Origin: Bacillota bacterium
Lineage (GTDB): Bacteria; Bacillota; Clostridia; Peptostreptococcales; Anaerovoracaceae
Direction: 5' to 3'
DNA: 49,488 nt
Assembly: GCA_029239605.1 (NCBI GenBank)
Contig: JARBUO010000016.1
Span: 1 to 49,488, forward strand
Part shown: positions 39,468 to 48,775 of the stretch, one piece after another
Position numbering within the stretch: position 1 is the first letter of the stretch
Layout: each line of letters begins with the position of its first letter
The notes under the pieces: generated by a model
Database searches by the model: none
What the model was told of the DNA's origin: nothing
The model's input: only the letters and a program-made list of their open reading frames with translations
Position numbers and translations under genes: made by a program

Positions 39468-40568
39468 ATGCAAAGAATTGCAGAGGCTGCCCGGACTCCG
39501 TCAGTGCTGCCTTCAGGGCGGAGACTGATCGGCTACTATACCGCATGGTCCGTCAATACCGGTTACACCCCATCTCAAATAGACGCAACGAAGCTCACCC
39601 ATATTAATTACGCTTTCGCCAACATCAGTCCGGAACTGACCATCACCCTTGGCTACCCCAATATTGATCCGTTCAACTTCAGCCAGCTGAATGGTCTGAA
39701 GCGAATCAACCCCAACCTGAAAACGCTGATTTCCGTGGGAGGCTGGACGTGGTCCGGATTATTTTCCGATGTGGCTCTTACGGATGATTCAAGAACTGTC
39801 TTCGCAGACAGCTGTGTAAATTTTATAAAACAGTATGGATTTGACGGGGTGGATCTGGACTGGGAATATCCCGTAAGCGGAGGCCTTCCCACCAATATGA
39901 GACGGCCGGAAGACAAGGAAAATTTCACCTTGCTGCTCCAAAAGCTCAGAGAGCGGCTTGACGAGCAGGGAGCTGCAGATCAAACTACATATTTGCTTAC
40001 CATTGCCGGAGGAAACGGTGCATTTTACGCAAGAAACGTAGAATTGTCGCTGATCCATCCCTACCTTGATTATGCTTGCATCATGACCTACGACATTCAT
40101 GGTACCTGGGATACTTACACTGATTTCAACGCACCGCTGTTTATTAACAATGATATCTCACCACAATATAAATGGAGTGTATCCTCTGGAATCGAAACCT
40201 GGGAGCAGGGCGGCTTCCCAATGGATAAACTGATGATGGGAATTCCGTTCTACGGTTATCTGTACGCCTCAGTAAACAATTTTAATTATGGTTTGTACCA
40301 ACCGTTCTTCGGTGCAAATTCCATCACCTATGATCAGGTAACAGCGAATTATGTAAATAATGCTCTATTTACCCGATTCTTTCATCCTCAGTCTCTGGTG
40401 CCCTGGCTTTTTGACGGCTCGGTTTTCATTAGCTATGATGACCCGGAATCCATACGGTATAAAACGGATTACCTGAAATCCAAAGGGATGGGCGGAGCTA
40501 TGATCTGGGAGCTAAGCCAGGACAGAACCAATGTACTTTTATTCTTTCTCAATGAAAATCTTCGTTAA
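39468..40568 (+). CDS. Cytoplasmic or spore-associated GH18 paralogue
   Basis: A 366-residue protein starting at ATG 39468 behind AAAGGAAG (39451-39458); the frame further upstream is not coding. It lacks the signal peptide and linker of its neighbour and starts almost directly with the barrel (LIGYYTAWSVNTGYTPSQID). The catalytic motif DGVDLDWEYP is intact. High similarity and adjacency suggest a tandem duplication of the catalytic domain. Without a signal peptide the enzyme either stays in the cytoplasm or is a mother-cell product attached to the spore. The two share the same substrate-binding residues in the visible motifs. Confidence 0.88.
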   Translation: MQRIAEAARTPSVLPSGRRLIGYYTAWSVNTGYTPSQIDATKLTHINYAFANISPELTITLGYPNIDPFNFSQLNGLKRINPNLKTLISVGGWTWSGLFSDVALTDDSRTVFADSCVNFIKQYGFDGVDLDWEYPVSGGLPTNMRRPEDKENFTLLLQKLRERLDEQGAADQTTYLLTIAGGNGAFYARNVELSLIHPYLDYACIMTYDIHGTWDTYTDFNAPLFINNDISPQYKWSVSSGIETWEQGGFPMDKLMMGIPFYGYLYASVNNFNYGLYQPFFGANSITYDQVTANYVNNALFTRFFHPQSLVPWLFDGSVFISYDDPESIRYKTDYLKSKGMGGAMIWELSQDRTNVLLFFLNENLR

Positions 40569-40601
40569 CTCCACTGCTTGAAAAGACTAACGCGCAGTCC
40601 T

Positions 40602-42077
40602 CTACCGCAGGGAACTGCCTTCGTCGTGCTTATCCTGCAGATATCGAAATTCTTTTAAGAGCAGAAAAACAGCGAGCATAGAAGAGGAAAAATCTGCGAT
40701 CGGACCAGCCATCCAGATTCCGTCAAGACCAAAGAAGGACGGCAGGATCAGGATCAACGGAATCAAAAACAGTACCTGGCGCGTGAGACTCAACAGAATC
40801 GCTCTTGACGCCTTCCCCACTGCCTGGAAATAGTTTGTGATTACGATCTGAACGCCGACAACTGGTACCATCAGCATAAAGATTCTAATTCCTCTGGTAC
40901 CGATTTCTATCAATTCCTTTTCCTTATTGAACAGGCCGATAATCTGCGGACTAAACAGCTCTGAGACAGCGAATCCGAAAATACAAATAATTGTTGCTGC
41001 CACCGAGGCCAGCCTCAGAGTCTTTCTGACACGATCGTATTTCCTTGCGCCGTAATTATATCCAATGATGGGCTGCGCACCCTGATTGATTCCGAAAATA
41101 GGCATCAGCATCATCATGGCTGTTCGATTGATGACGCCCATGGCCGCTACTGCCATTTCTCCGCCGTATTCAAGCAAATGATTATTAAAGATGAACAGTG
41201 TCACACTTGCCGCCAGCTGAAGCAGGAAGGGAGACAGGCCAATGGACGCAATCTTTGCCAGCAAATCCGGCGCAAGCCTGAAATATTTCCTGTGCAGCTT
41301 AAGATTGCTTTTACCAACCGTGAAGTGATAGATAATAAAGGCAGAAACTATAATCTGCGTTGTTACAGTAGCCAGTGCAGAACCGATGACACCCCAGTGG
41401 AATACGAAGATAAACAACGGATTCAGAAGGCAGTTCATTCCCGCCGAAAACAGCATGGTTGCCATGGAAATCACAGGATTTCCCTCTGCGCGGATAATGT
41501 TGTTCAATCCAAAAGAAATAAACTGGAAAACTGCTCCCAGGAGGATTACAGTACTAAATTGTTTGGCGTAAAGGAAAACATCCGGGGTTGCACCGAGGAA
41601 AATCAAAATGGGATCCAGAAAGATCAGGACGATCACAGAGAGCACAACGCCCATAGTTACTGAGGAGGCAAAAGCAGTTCCTAGAATTCGTTCTGCATCG
41701 TCTTTTTTCTGCTGCCCCAGTTTAAGCGAAATAAGTGCGGTGGCACCGATCCCTATCAGCATTGAAAAAGCCATGAGAATGATCATAATGGGAAATGCTA
41801 TGGTAACCGCCGTCAGTGCCAATGAGCCTACGCCTCTTCCGACAAAGATACTGTCAATTACGTTATATAAGGCATTTGCAATCATTGCGATGATTGCGGG
41901 TATGGAAAATTCAAGGAGCAGCTTCCCAACCGGAAGTTCTCCCATTCGATTTGCCCCAAGTTCCTTTTTTAAGCTGCTCGATTCACTTGATACGATGTTA
42001 CTCGATTCTCTTGGTAAGGTCTTTTCAGATTCACTTGACATTGTTTGTTCCAATTCTTTTTGTTCTAATTCTTTCAT
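40602..42077 (-). CDS. MATE-family multidrug efflux transporter
   Basis: A 491-residue membrane protein with twelve spans in two homologous halves (MatE domains about 50-215 and 275-440). The usual features are present: ANALYNVIDSIFVGRGVG in the first half, and NQGAQPIIGYNYGARKYDRVR in the second. The N-terminal 45 residues are polar and low-complexity, with a KELEQ pair and runs of Ser/Glu, and are probably a disordered cytoplasmic extension. It would export drugs or cationic toxins by Na+ or H+ antiport. A truncated TetR gene lies upstream on the same strand and was probably its regulator. The start follows AGGAGGC. Confidence 0.9.
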   Translation of the reverse strand: MKELEQKELEQTMSSESEKTLPRESSNIVSSESSSLKKELGANRMGELPVGKLLLEFSIPAIIAMIANALYNVIDSIFVGRGVGSLALTAVTIAFPIMIILMAFSMLIGIGATALISLKLGQQKKDDAERILGTAFASSVTMGVVLSVIVLIFLDPILIFLGATPDVFLYAKQFSTVILLGAVFQFISFGLNNIIRAEGNPVISMATMLFSAGMNCLLNPLFIFVFHWGVIGSALATVTTQIIVSAFIIYHFTVGKSNLKLHRKYFRLAPDLLAKIASIGLSPFLLQLAASVTLFIFNNHLLEYGGEMAVAAMGVINRTAMMMLMPIFGINQGAQPIIGYNYGARKYDRVRKTLRLASVAATIICIFGFAVSELFSPQIIGLFNKEKELIEIGTRGIRIFMLMVPVVGVQIVITNYFQAVGKASRAILLSLTRQVLFLIPLILILPSFFGLDGIWMAGPIADFSSSMLAVFLLLKEFRYLQDKHDEGSSLR

Positions 42078-42197
42078 ATATAAAAAGCCTCCTGTTTCAG
42101 TACTTGTATTCTTTTCTCAATTCCTCAGACCACTGCAGTCTGCCATTGGACGCTGTATCCTGCAGATGACAGCATTATGAGAAAAAATTATTATCTA

Positions 42198-42455
42198 TTA
42201 TGATCTGTTACTTCCCTTTCTGGGAATCAGGATTGGTCCTGCTGTGATCAGACCGTTCCCTTTCTGGTAACCAGGACAGATCTGTTCCTCTTTGCTTTCA
42301 AAGTATTGATACAACGTTCGCTTCGTAAACTGAGCCGCCCTTGCGATTTCATCCATACTGGCAGCTTCATATCCATTTCTGCAAAAGACTGTTTCGGCAG
42401 CTTTGATCATCTCTGTTTCCCTTAACTGCCTTTCCGTTGCTCTTCTCTGGTTCAC
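42198..42455 (-). pseudogene. Truncated TetR regulator, DNA-binding domain only
   Basis: Eighty-five residues, starting at a GTG (42455) behind AAGGAAGGG. The helix-turn-helix is complete (AETVFCRNGYEAASMDEIAR to TKRTLYQYFESKEE), but right after KEE the TetR sequence ends, and the last 27 residues (ICPGYQKGNG and on) are encoded by two copies of a 21-bp repeat (42212-42232 and 42256-42276). The ligand-binding and dimerisation domain is missing. It may be a remnant after a deletion or insertion; if made, it could bind DNA poorly or interfere. Located 120 bp upstream of the MATE gene. Confidence 0.7.
42212..42276. repeat. Direct repeat at the break of the truncated TetR gene
   Basis: Near-identical 21-bp copies at 42212-42232 and 42256-42276 (TTCCCTTTCTGG, then GAATCAGGA or TAACCAGGA), 44 bp apart. 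Each contains a short palindrome around CTGGnAACCAG. It coincides with the point where the TetR homology stops. Confidence 0.7.
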
Positions 42456-42647
42456 CGCTTCACCCTTCCTTTCGCGTTATATGCCGCTGCGTTTCGATAA
42501 ATTTGTCTTTCAGAAACACAAGGATCATGATGTTTGAATACTATACAATGACAGTTCGCTTGCCGCGAAGATGATGCCTGCCGGAACTTATTTTTCCGGT
42601 ACTGAATCCTTCCGCCAGGCGATACACCATAACTTGGAGGTTATTGA
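42456..42647. other. Intergenic region between truncated TetR and SOD genes
   Basis: A 192-bp divergent spacer without a gene. A hairpin, CCGGAA (42581-42586) with TTCCGG (42594-42599), lies in the likely leader of the dismutase gene; no T tract follows it, so its role is unclear. Confidence 0.4.
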
Positions 42648-43322
42648 ATGGACTGTATTATGACGCCCATAGGGCAGCACCAGCTTCCGCCGCTTCCTTA
42701 CGGCTATGATGCACTGGAGCCGGTAATCGGAAGAGAATCCCTCAGGATTCATCATAACAGATTACACAAAGCCTACGTTGACGGACTTAATGAAGCTGAG
42801 ATCAACATGGCAGAAGCGCGAAAAAACAATGATTATCAGTACATAAAGTACTGGGAAAACGAACTTGCTTTTCAGGGATCAGGCCATATCTTCCACAGCA
42901 TTTACTGGACGATCATGGCGCCTCTGGGAAAGGGCGGTGACCCGGGCCCTCATACAATGCATCAGATCAATTGCTATTTCGGCAATTTCGAAGCATTCAA
43001 AGAGCAGCTGAAAAATGCGGCCTTGAAAGTAGAGGGGTCCGGCTGGGGAGTATTAACCTGGCAGCCCACCTGGAACAGACTGGAAATTCTGCAGGCCAGC
43101 AAACATCAGGATCTGACCCAATGGAGCGGAATTCCCATCCTGGTCTGTGATGTCTGGGAACATGCGTATTATCTGGATTATCAAAATCTGAGGCAGAAAT
43201 TTATCGACTCGTGGTGGGATCTGGTCAACTGGTATGAGGTAGAACGCCGCCTGATTCATGCAATGAACGGAAAAGTTCCCCTAACCATTATGGAGGATTG
43301 GATTTCCTGCTGGCGGACCTAG
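42648..43322 (+). CDS. sodA: Fe/Mn superoxide dismutase, Mn-type features
   Basis: A 224-residue dismutase that converts superoxide to hydrogen peroxide and oxygen. The four metal ligands can be placed: a histidine in RIHHNRLHKAYV (H35 or H36), H83 in GSGHIFHSIYW, D168 and H172 in VCDVWEHAYY. The outer-sphere tyrosine is Y43. A glycine at the FQGSGH position and a glutamine near 154 (SKHQD) are features I associate with the Mn form. The N-terminal part is unusual in having F instead of the common N before the second histidine. The ATG at 42648 follows GGAGG. It would protect an anaerobe during air exposure. Confidence 0.85.
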   Translation: MDCIMTPIGQHQLPPLPYGYDALEPVIGRESLRIHHNRLHKAYVDGLNEAEINMAEARKNNDYQYIKYWENELAFQGSGHIFHSIYWTIMAPLGKGGDPGPHTMHQINCYFGNFEAFKEQLKNAALKVEGSGWGVLTWQPTWNRLEILQASKHQDLTQWSGIPILVCDVWEHAYYLDYQNLRQKFIDSWWDLVNWYEVERRLIHAMNGKVPLTIMEDWISCWRT

Positions 43323-43372
43323 TTTACTGTAACGCGAAGAGCCTGCTGGTAAACCTAATTTATATCGAATCG

Positions 43373-43849
43373 TTACTTTTCTTGTTTCTGTCTCTCCCCA
43401 ATGATTGTGACCACATCCATAATGTCATCAAGGGCATCTTTTAACTGGATCAACTCATCATCGTTCAGGAGAGACAGCCTTTTTTCAATGAACTCCATGA
43501 CTTCAGCCTTGTGCTTGTGAAGAAATGCAACACCATCTTCCGTTAAAGCCACATTGACAATTCTCCTGTCATTGGGATCAGCAGAACGTTCAACCAGACC
43601 GTCTCCGCTAAGCCGATCCACCATGGTGGTCAGGTTCGGTTTGGAAATGCATGCAGCCGCAGCAAGATCCGTCATAGAGACCGGAACATTTCCTTTGGAA
43701 TACATCCACCGCATCAGGTGGATATGTCCGGGTGAAAGCTCACTCCTGTCCCGTTCCAGTTCTTTGATGGGCTTGATAAATTGCCGGCCAACCAAAAACC
43801 GTAATCGGATCAACGATTCTCCAACCGCGTTTACTAATTCCTTTGTCAT
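43373..43849 (-). CDS. MarR-family transcriptional regulator, last gene of the efflux operon
   Basis: A 158-residue MarR repressor with the winged helix at about 45-105 (SPGHIHLMRWMYSKGNV, ACISKPNLTTMVDRLSGDGLV, wing PNDRRIVNVALTEDG). Its ATG overlaps the upstream ABC stop (ATGA), so it is the last of five co-translated genes. An operon that carries its repressor at the end is set up for autoregulation with inducible efflux. The ligand is unknown and the operator should lie upstream of 49474, just outside the window. Confidence 0.88.
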   Translation of the reverse strand: MTKELVNAVGESLIRLRFLVGRQFIKPIKELERDRSELSPGHIHLMRWMYSKGNVPVSMTDLAAAACISKPNLTTMVDRLSGDGLVERSADPNDRRIVNVALTEDGVAFLHKHKAEVMEFIEKRLSLLNDDELIQLKDALDDIMDVVTIIGERQKQEK

Positions 43850-45894
43850 GCTTCTTCCTCCTGTACTTTGGGATTGGTGAACTGGCTGTTGTACAGTTCT
43901 TCATAGAATCCCTTCCTGCTGATCAATTCATCGTGAGTACCCTGTTCAATCACACTGCCGTTCTTCATTACAAGGATCATGTCGGCGTTTTTAATCGTAG
44001 ACAGTCGATGGGCGATTACAAAGCTGGTACGTCCCTGCATCAGAGTTGCCATAGCTTTCTGAATCAAGGCTTCGGTACGGGTATCGACGCTTGAGGTCGC
44101 TTCATCCAGAATCAGAATGGGCGGATCTGCCAGGATTGCTCTGGCAATGGTCAGCAGCTGCTTTTGACCCTGTGAAATATTGGAAGCCTCTTCATTCAAT
44201 ATTGTATCATACCCCAGGGGCAAAGAGCGAATAAAATGATCGGCATGGGCTGCTTTTGCCGCTTCTACGATTTTTCCCTTCTCAGGATTTTCTAAACTGT
44301 AGCCGATATTTTCAAGGATGGTACCTTTGTACAGCCAGGTATCCTGAAGTACCATACCAAACAGCCCCCTCAGATCTCCCCGGGTCATTTTCGTAATATC
44401 GGTTCCATCTACGGTAATCCTTCCCTTGTTCAGCTCATAAAAACGGAGCAGCAGGTTGATCAGCGTTGTTTTGCCCGCACCGGTGGGTCCGACGATGGCG
44501 ACCATCTGACCCGGTTTCACATGGATATTTAAATCTTCGATCAGCGGTACCTCTTCTTTATACCGGAAGCTCACATCTTCGAACCTTACCGCACCCTTCA
44601 CATGCGCCTTGTCAAAGATAACAGCGCCCTGTGCATCGGGCAGTTGTTCCTCTTCATCCAGGACTTCAAAGACCCGTTCGGCGCTTGCAACGGTACTCTG
44701 CAGGACGTTGGCGATGTTGGCAGTCTGAACGATAGGCTGGGTAAACTGTCTCATATATTGAATGAATGCCTGAATATCTCCGATATCAATGGCCTTCTTG
44801 GCTACCAGCAGGCCCCCGATGATGCAGACAAACACATAGCCCAGATTGTTGATAAAATTCAGTGCAGGCATGATGATTCCTGACATGAACTGAGCCCTCC
44901 AGCCTGCCCTGTACAGTTCATCATTGACCTTGCGAAAGGTTTCTACCGATTCCTTTTCATGTCCGAAGGCTTTAACGATCTTATGTCCCGTCAGCATTTC
45001 TTCCACATGGCCGTTCAATTCTCCGAGAGATTTCTGCTGCTTGGAGAAGTACACCTGCGATTTTTTTGCAATCATCACCGTCAGTGCACCGCAGGCAGGC
45101 AGTGTAACAAGGGCGATCAAGGTCATGACCGGACTGATAGACAGCATCATCAGCAAAATTCCCGCAACAGTAACCACAGACGTAATCAGCTGGGTTAAGC
45201 TCTGCTGCAGCGTTGTGGCAATGGTGTCCATATCATTTGTAACTCTGCTCAGAATTTCCCCATGGGTCCTTCCGTCAAAATATTTCAGGGGCAAACGATC
45301 CAGCTTTTCTTTTACCTCGTTTCTCATAGCGTAAACCGTGCGCTGCGAAACCCCTGCCATGACATAGGACATGGCGTAGCTGCATAAAAAGCTGATAAAA
45401 TACAGTCCGATCATCAAAATGATAATCTTCCCGATATATCCAAAATCGAAGAGCGGAATGGTTTCTTTTCTCAGATTATCTACCACAGACGCCGGTGCGT
45501 TCTGGTTGATGGCGGCCTGAATCTTTGCAAGGTAGACGTATTTGGCAATGACACCATCCGCAATCTTCGTGGTTGCCTTTCCCAGGATTTTTGGGCCGAA
45601 AATAGAAAACACCGTACTGACCACAGCCAGTATTCCAACGATGAGAAAGCGCATTTTCTGGGGAGCAAGATAAGAGGAAAGTCTCTTTAATGATCCTTTG
45701 AAATCCTTTGCTTTTTCAACAGGCCTTCCCAGCGCACCGCCGGGACCGCCTCCGCGGCCTCCCATGGGGCCTCCTCCCGGGGGTCTCTGAGCTCTCCCCG
45801 GATCCCGACCTGGTACTTCACCCCCATTGATCCCTTGAGGAGCAGCTCCATTTTGTGCTGGCCCGCCTCCGGTTTGCATCTTGTCATTACTCAT
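43846..45894 (-). CDS. ABC exporter half-transporter, canonical ATPase site
   Basis: A 682-residue protein: a Gly/Pro/Gln-rich disordered N-terminus (about 1-60), an ABC exporter membrane domain of six spans (about 85-380) and an ATPase domain (about 440-660). Walker A is GPTGAGKTT, the Q loop VLQDTW, the signature NISQGQKQLLTIARA (a Gln for the first Gly of LSGGQ), and Walker B ILILDEATSSVDTRTE with the catalytic Glu. It pairs with the 579-residue half whose stop overlaps its start by 8 bp, to form a heterodimeric multidrug exporter of the TM287/288 or LmrCD kind. Confidence 0.9.
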   Translation of the reverse strand: MSNDKMQTGGGPAQNGAAPQGINGGEVPGRDPGRAQRPPGGGPMGGRGGGPGGALGRPVEKAKDFKGSLKRLSSYLAPQKMRFLIVGILAVVSTVFSIFGPKILGKATTKIADGVIAKYVYLAKIQAAINQNAPASVVDNLRKETIPLFDFGYIGKIIILMIGLYFISFLCSYAMSYVMAGVSQRTVYAMRNEVKEKLDRLPLKYFDGRTHGEILSRVTNDMDTIATTLQQSLTQLITSVVTVAGILLMMLSISPVMTLIALVTLPACGALTVMIAKKSQVYFSKQQKSLGELNGHVEEMLTGHKIVKAFGHEKESVETFRKVNDELYRAGWRAQFMSGIIMPALNFINNLGYVFVCIIGGLLVAKKAIDIGDIQAFIQYMRQFTQPIVQTANIANVLQSTVASAERVFEVLDEEEQLPDAQGAVIFDKAHVKGAVRFEDVSFRYKEEVPLIEDLNIHVKPGQMVAIVGPTGAGKTTLINLLLRFYELNKGRITVDGTDITKMTRGDLRGLFGMVLQDTWLYKGTILENIGYSLENPEKGKIVEAAKAAHADHFIRSLPLGYDTILNEEASNISQGQKQLLTIARAILADPPILILDEATSSVDTRTEALIQKAMATLMQGRTSFVIAHRLSTIKNADMILVMKNGSVIEQGTHDELISRKGFYEELYNSQFTNPKVQEEEA

Positions 45895-47626
45895 AGCTGC
45901 TCATCTCCTTTTCCGAAAGCTGGGAAGCCACGATTTCCCGATAGACCTGACAGCTTTTCATCAAATCGCGGTGGGTTCCTGAGCCGACCAGTTCTCCTTC
46001 ATCCAGAACCAGGATTCGATCCGCATCCATTACTGTGCTGACTCTCTGTGCCACGATAATTACCGCTGATTCTTTTGTCTCTGTCTTCAGCGCGGCTCTG
46101 AGCAGTGCGTCGGTTTTAAAGTCCAATGCAGAAAAGCTGTCATCAAAGATGTAGATCTCAGGCTTTCTGACAAGAGCTCTCGCAATTGACAGTCTCTGCT
46201 TCTGACCGCCGGAAAGGTTGGTTCCGCCCTGGGCCACGGGTGTCTCATACCCAGCGGGCATCCCTTTTATAAATTCGGCAGCCTGAGCAATATTCGCTGC
46301 GTGCAGCACCTCTTCCTCCGTAGCGTCGATCTTACCATACCGGATATTCTCTATGATACTTCCTGAAAACAGCACCGCAGACTGGGGAACAAAACCGATC
46401 TTACTGCGCAGCTCGGTCTGTGTAAGTTCCGTCACCGGAATACCGTTAATCAGGATGCTTCCCTCCTCCGCATCATAAAATCTCGGAATCAGATTGATGA
46501 GCGTGGATTTTCCTGAGCCGGTTCCTCCGATAATTGCCGTTACTTCTCCCGGTCCTGTTTCAAAGCTGATATTTTCAAGGGCCGGCTGTTCGGCACCCGG
46601 ATACCGGAAGGTGACCTTATGAAAAGCGATATGTCCTCGAATCTCGTTTGATAATCGTTTCGGTTCCTGAGGATCGTTGATTTCCGGTTTCATCTCAAGA
46701 ACTTCGTTGATTCTTTCCGCAGACGCCTGTGCCCGGGGAACCATAACAAACATCACCGCAACCATAATAAAAGAGAACATAATCTGCATAGCGTATTGGA
46801 TAAAAGCCATCATATCGCCGATCTGCATGTTATTCTGTGCAATTCTGATGCCGCCGAACCACGTAATGGCAATGGATGTCAGGTTCATGATCAGCATCAT
46901 GACAGGCTGCATTGCCGCCATGGTCTGGTTAACTTTGATGGCAGTATCCGTAAGATCGCCGTTGGCCTGTTCAAAGCGGTTTTTTTCGTGGTCCAATTTA
47001 TTAAATGCTCTTATGACTCGGATACCTGTGAGATTCTCGCGAAGAACCATGTTCAGACGATCCAGTTTTTTCTGCATTGTTTTAAAAGCCGGCATTACCC
47101 TGGCTGCAAGTCCGCCGATAATTCCCATCATCACCGGTATGGCCACAAGCAAAATCAGCGTGAGACCTTTGTCCCGGGAGACCGCCATGGTAATTCCGCC
47201 AATGCACATGATGGGGGCATAAATCATAAATCGCAGCATCATAACAAGCACTGTCTGCACCTGTACGATATCATTGGTGGTTCTCGTAATCAGAGAGGCT
47301 GTGCCAAGCTTATCAAATTCATGCAGAGAATAATTCTCTATTCTCGTAAATACCATGTTCCTCAGATTTCTCCCAAGACCCAGAGCAACTCTGGCAGAGA
47401 AAAACGCTCCGATGACGGAACAGGCCGAACTGGCCAATGCCACAAGAAGCATATAGCCCCCGTAGGTTAAAATATATCCTGTATCCCCTTGCATCATTCC
47501 GTTGTTGACAACATCCGACATCAATGTCGGAAGCGCCAGCTCCGCCATGGCCTGACCGAAGATAAAGATCAGGATGACGGCAACAGTCCAGGCGAAGGGT
47601 TTCAGGTTGGTTAATACTTTCAGCAT
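45887..47626 (-). CDS. ABC exporter half-transporter, degenerate ATPase site
   Basis: A 579-residue half-transporter: six spans (about 15-310) and an ATPase domain (about 340-570). Walker A is GGTGSGKST, the signature is NLSGGQKQRLSIARAL, but Walker B ends IYIFDDSFSALD, with Asp where the catalytic Glu should be. This is the hallmark of the non-hydrolysing site in heterodimeric exporters, so the partner encoded next should provide the active site. The membrane domain begins MLKVLTNLKPFAWTVAVIL. It follows the HlyD-like lipoprotein gene by 5 bp. Substrate is unknown: a drug, a lipid or a peptide. Confidence 0.9.
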   Translation of the reverse strand: MLKVLTNLKPFAWTVAVILIFIFGQAMAELALPTLMSDVVNNGMMQGDTGYILTYGGYMLLVALASSACSVIGAFFSARVALGLGRNLRNMVFTRIENYSLHEFDKLGTASLITRTTNDIVQVQTVLVMMLRFMIYAPIMCIGGITMAVSRDKGLTLILLVAIPVMMGIIGGLAARVMPAFKTMQKKLDRLNMVLRENLTGIRVIRAFNKLDHEKNRFEQANGDLTDTAIKVNQTMAAMQPVMMLIMNLTSIAITWFGGIRIAQNNMQIGDMMAFIQYAMQIMFSFIMVAVMFVMVPRAQASAERINEVLEMKPEINDPQEPKRLSNEIRGHIAFHKVTFRYPGAEQPALENISFETGPGEVTAIIGGTGSGKSTLINLIPRFYDAEEGSILINGIPVTELTQTELRSKIGFVPQSAVLFSGSIIENIRYGKIDATEEEVLHAANIAQAAEFIKGMPAGYETPVAQGGTNLSGGQKQRLSIARALVRKPEIYIFDDSFSALDFKTDALLRAALKTETKESAVIIVAQRVSTVMDADRILVLDEGELVGSGTHRDLMKSCQVYREIVASQLSEKEMSSYE

Positions 47627-47631
47627 AATCT

Positions 47632-48744
47632 CTAATCTTTCATAATCTCAACAGACATACCGTCAAGGAGATGATTTGCGTTATCTGTTGCAACCTGCTC
47701 TCCCCCCTTGAGTCCTGTGATAATCTCAATTTCTTCATCATTTTTCAGCCCGGTTACGACTTTGGTCTTTTTGGCAATGCCATCCTCAAGTACGAACAGA
47801 TAACTTTCTCCGTTATTGTTTACCACGGACTTCAGGGGCACAATGATCCTGTTGCTGCTCTGGGCTTTCAAATCCGCATGGGCAGAGATTCCGGAAGGAA
47901 GCTGCTGCTTGTTTTCCATGCTGATTTCAATGGGAAAATAGGTTCCGGCACTTACTGACATAGCACCAATCTGTGATACCGTTCCCTGAAAGGTTTGGTC
48001 AGGATAGATATCCACAGTCAGCTCCACCTTATCATTCTTATTGATGTACGGCAATGCTTCCTGGGCAATGGTTCCCTTCAGCTTCAGCACACTCATATCC
48101 GCCACGGTAACCAAGGTGCTTCCCGTTGCAGCGGTTTCCCCTATGGTGATATTCTTATTGACCACAATCCCTGATATTGGGCTCTTAATTACTGTGTTTC
48201 CAAGCTGGACGCTGACGGAATCAACGGAAGCCTTTGCAGTCCCTGTTCCGGACACAGCGCTGGCTTCATACTGACTTTTTGCTAAATCATAGGCTTTTTG
48301 ATCTGCATCAAGCTGGACCTTTGCGACCGCACCTTCTGCATACAGGGCTTTCGTCCTATCGAGTGCCGCCTTTGCGTTGTTCATATTGATCTTCGCCTGT
48401 TCGAGACTCTGCTTAGACCCGCTTAAGGCAGCTTCCGCCTGACTGAGCTGGGCTGACAGCTGGGAATCATCCAGCTTGGCGAGAATTTGACCCGCGCTGA
48501 CAGAAGCCCCCTCTTCCACATTGACTTCCGCGACTTTTCCTGTCATAGTGGCAGAAATATCCGCTGTCTGTGCCGGTACCAACGCTCCGGTTACAGTAAA
48601 AATACCTTCGATGGTCCCTGTCTCTGCCTCCGCTGCTTTTACCTGAATCAGGCTGTCATTGCTGCTGCACCCTGGCAAAAGCAAAAGCAGAAATACTGCA
48701 AGCAGGGCTGCGATTTTCTTGATCAGATTGGAATATCTCTTCAT
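47632..48744 (-). CDS. HlyD/RND-type efflux adaptor lipoprotein
   Basis: A 370-residue membrane-fusion-like protein. The signal peptide ends in a lipobox, LPGC at 23-26, so it is anchored outside the membrane through lipidated C26. A biotinyl-lipoyl-like domain is split by a coiled-coil hairpin (about 95-165: LSQAEAALSGSKQSLEQAKI and so on) and followed by barrel and membrane-proximal domains (GGEQVATDNANHLLDG near the end). In a Gram-positive cell these proteins assist ABC exporters such as MacB-like or heterodimeric systems at the outer membrane face. It is 31 bp after the previous adaptor gene and 5 bp before the ABC gene. Confidence 0.88.
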   Translation of the reverse strand: MKRYSNLIKKIAALLAVFLLLLLPGCSSNDSLIQVKAAEAETGTIEGIFTVTGALVPAQTADISATMTGKVAEVNVEEGASVSAGQILAKLDDSQLSAQLSQAEAALSGSKQSLEQAKINMNNAKAALDRTKALYAEGAVAKVQLDADQKAYDLAKSQYEASAVSGTGTAKASVDSVSVQLGNTVIKSPISGIVVNKNITIGETAATGSTLVTVADMSVLKLKGTIAQEALPYINKNDKVELTVDIYPDQTFQGTVSQIGAMSVSAGTYFPIEISMENKQQLPSGISAHADLKAQSSNRIIVPLKSVVNNNGESYLFVLEDGIAKKTKVVTGLKNDEEIEIITGLKGGEQVATDNANHLLDGMSVEIMKD

Positions 48745-48775
48745 TGTATTGTCTCACTCCTTTGCCAAAACGGCC

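Noticed and set aside
42001-42077. KELEQ repeat at the MATE N-terminus as a functional motif
   Set aside because: Only two copies in a polar low-complexity tail; looks like slippage and has no known role.
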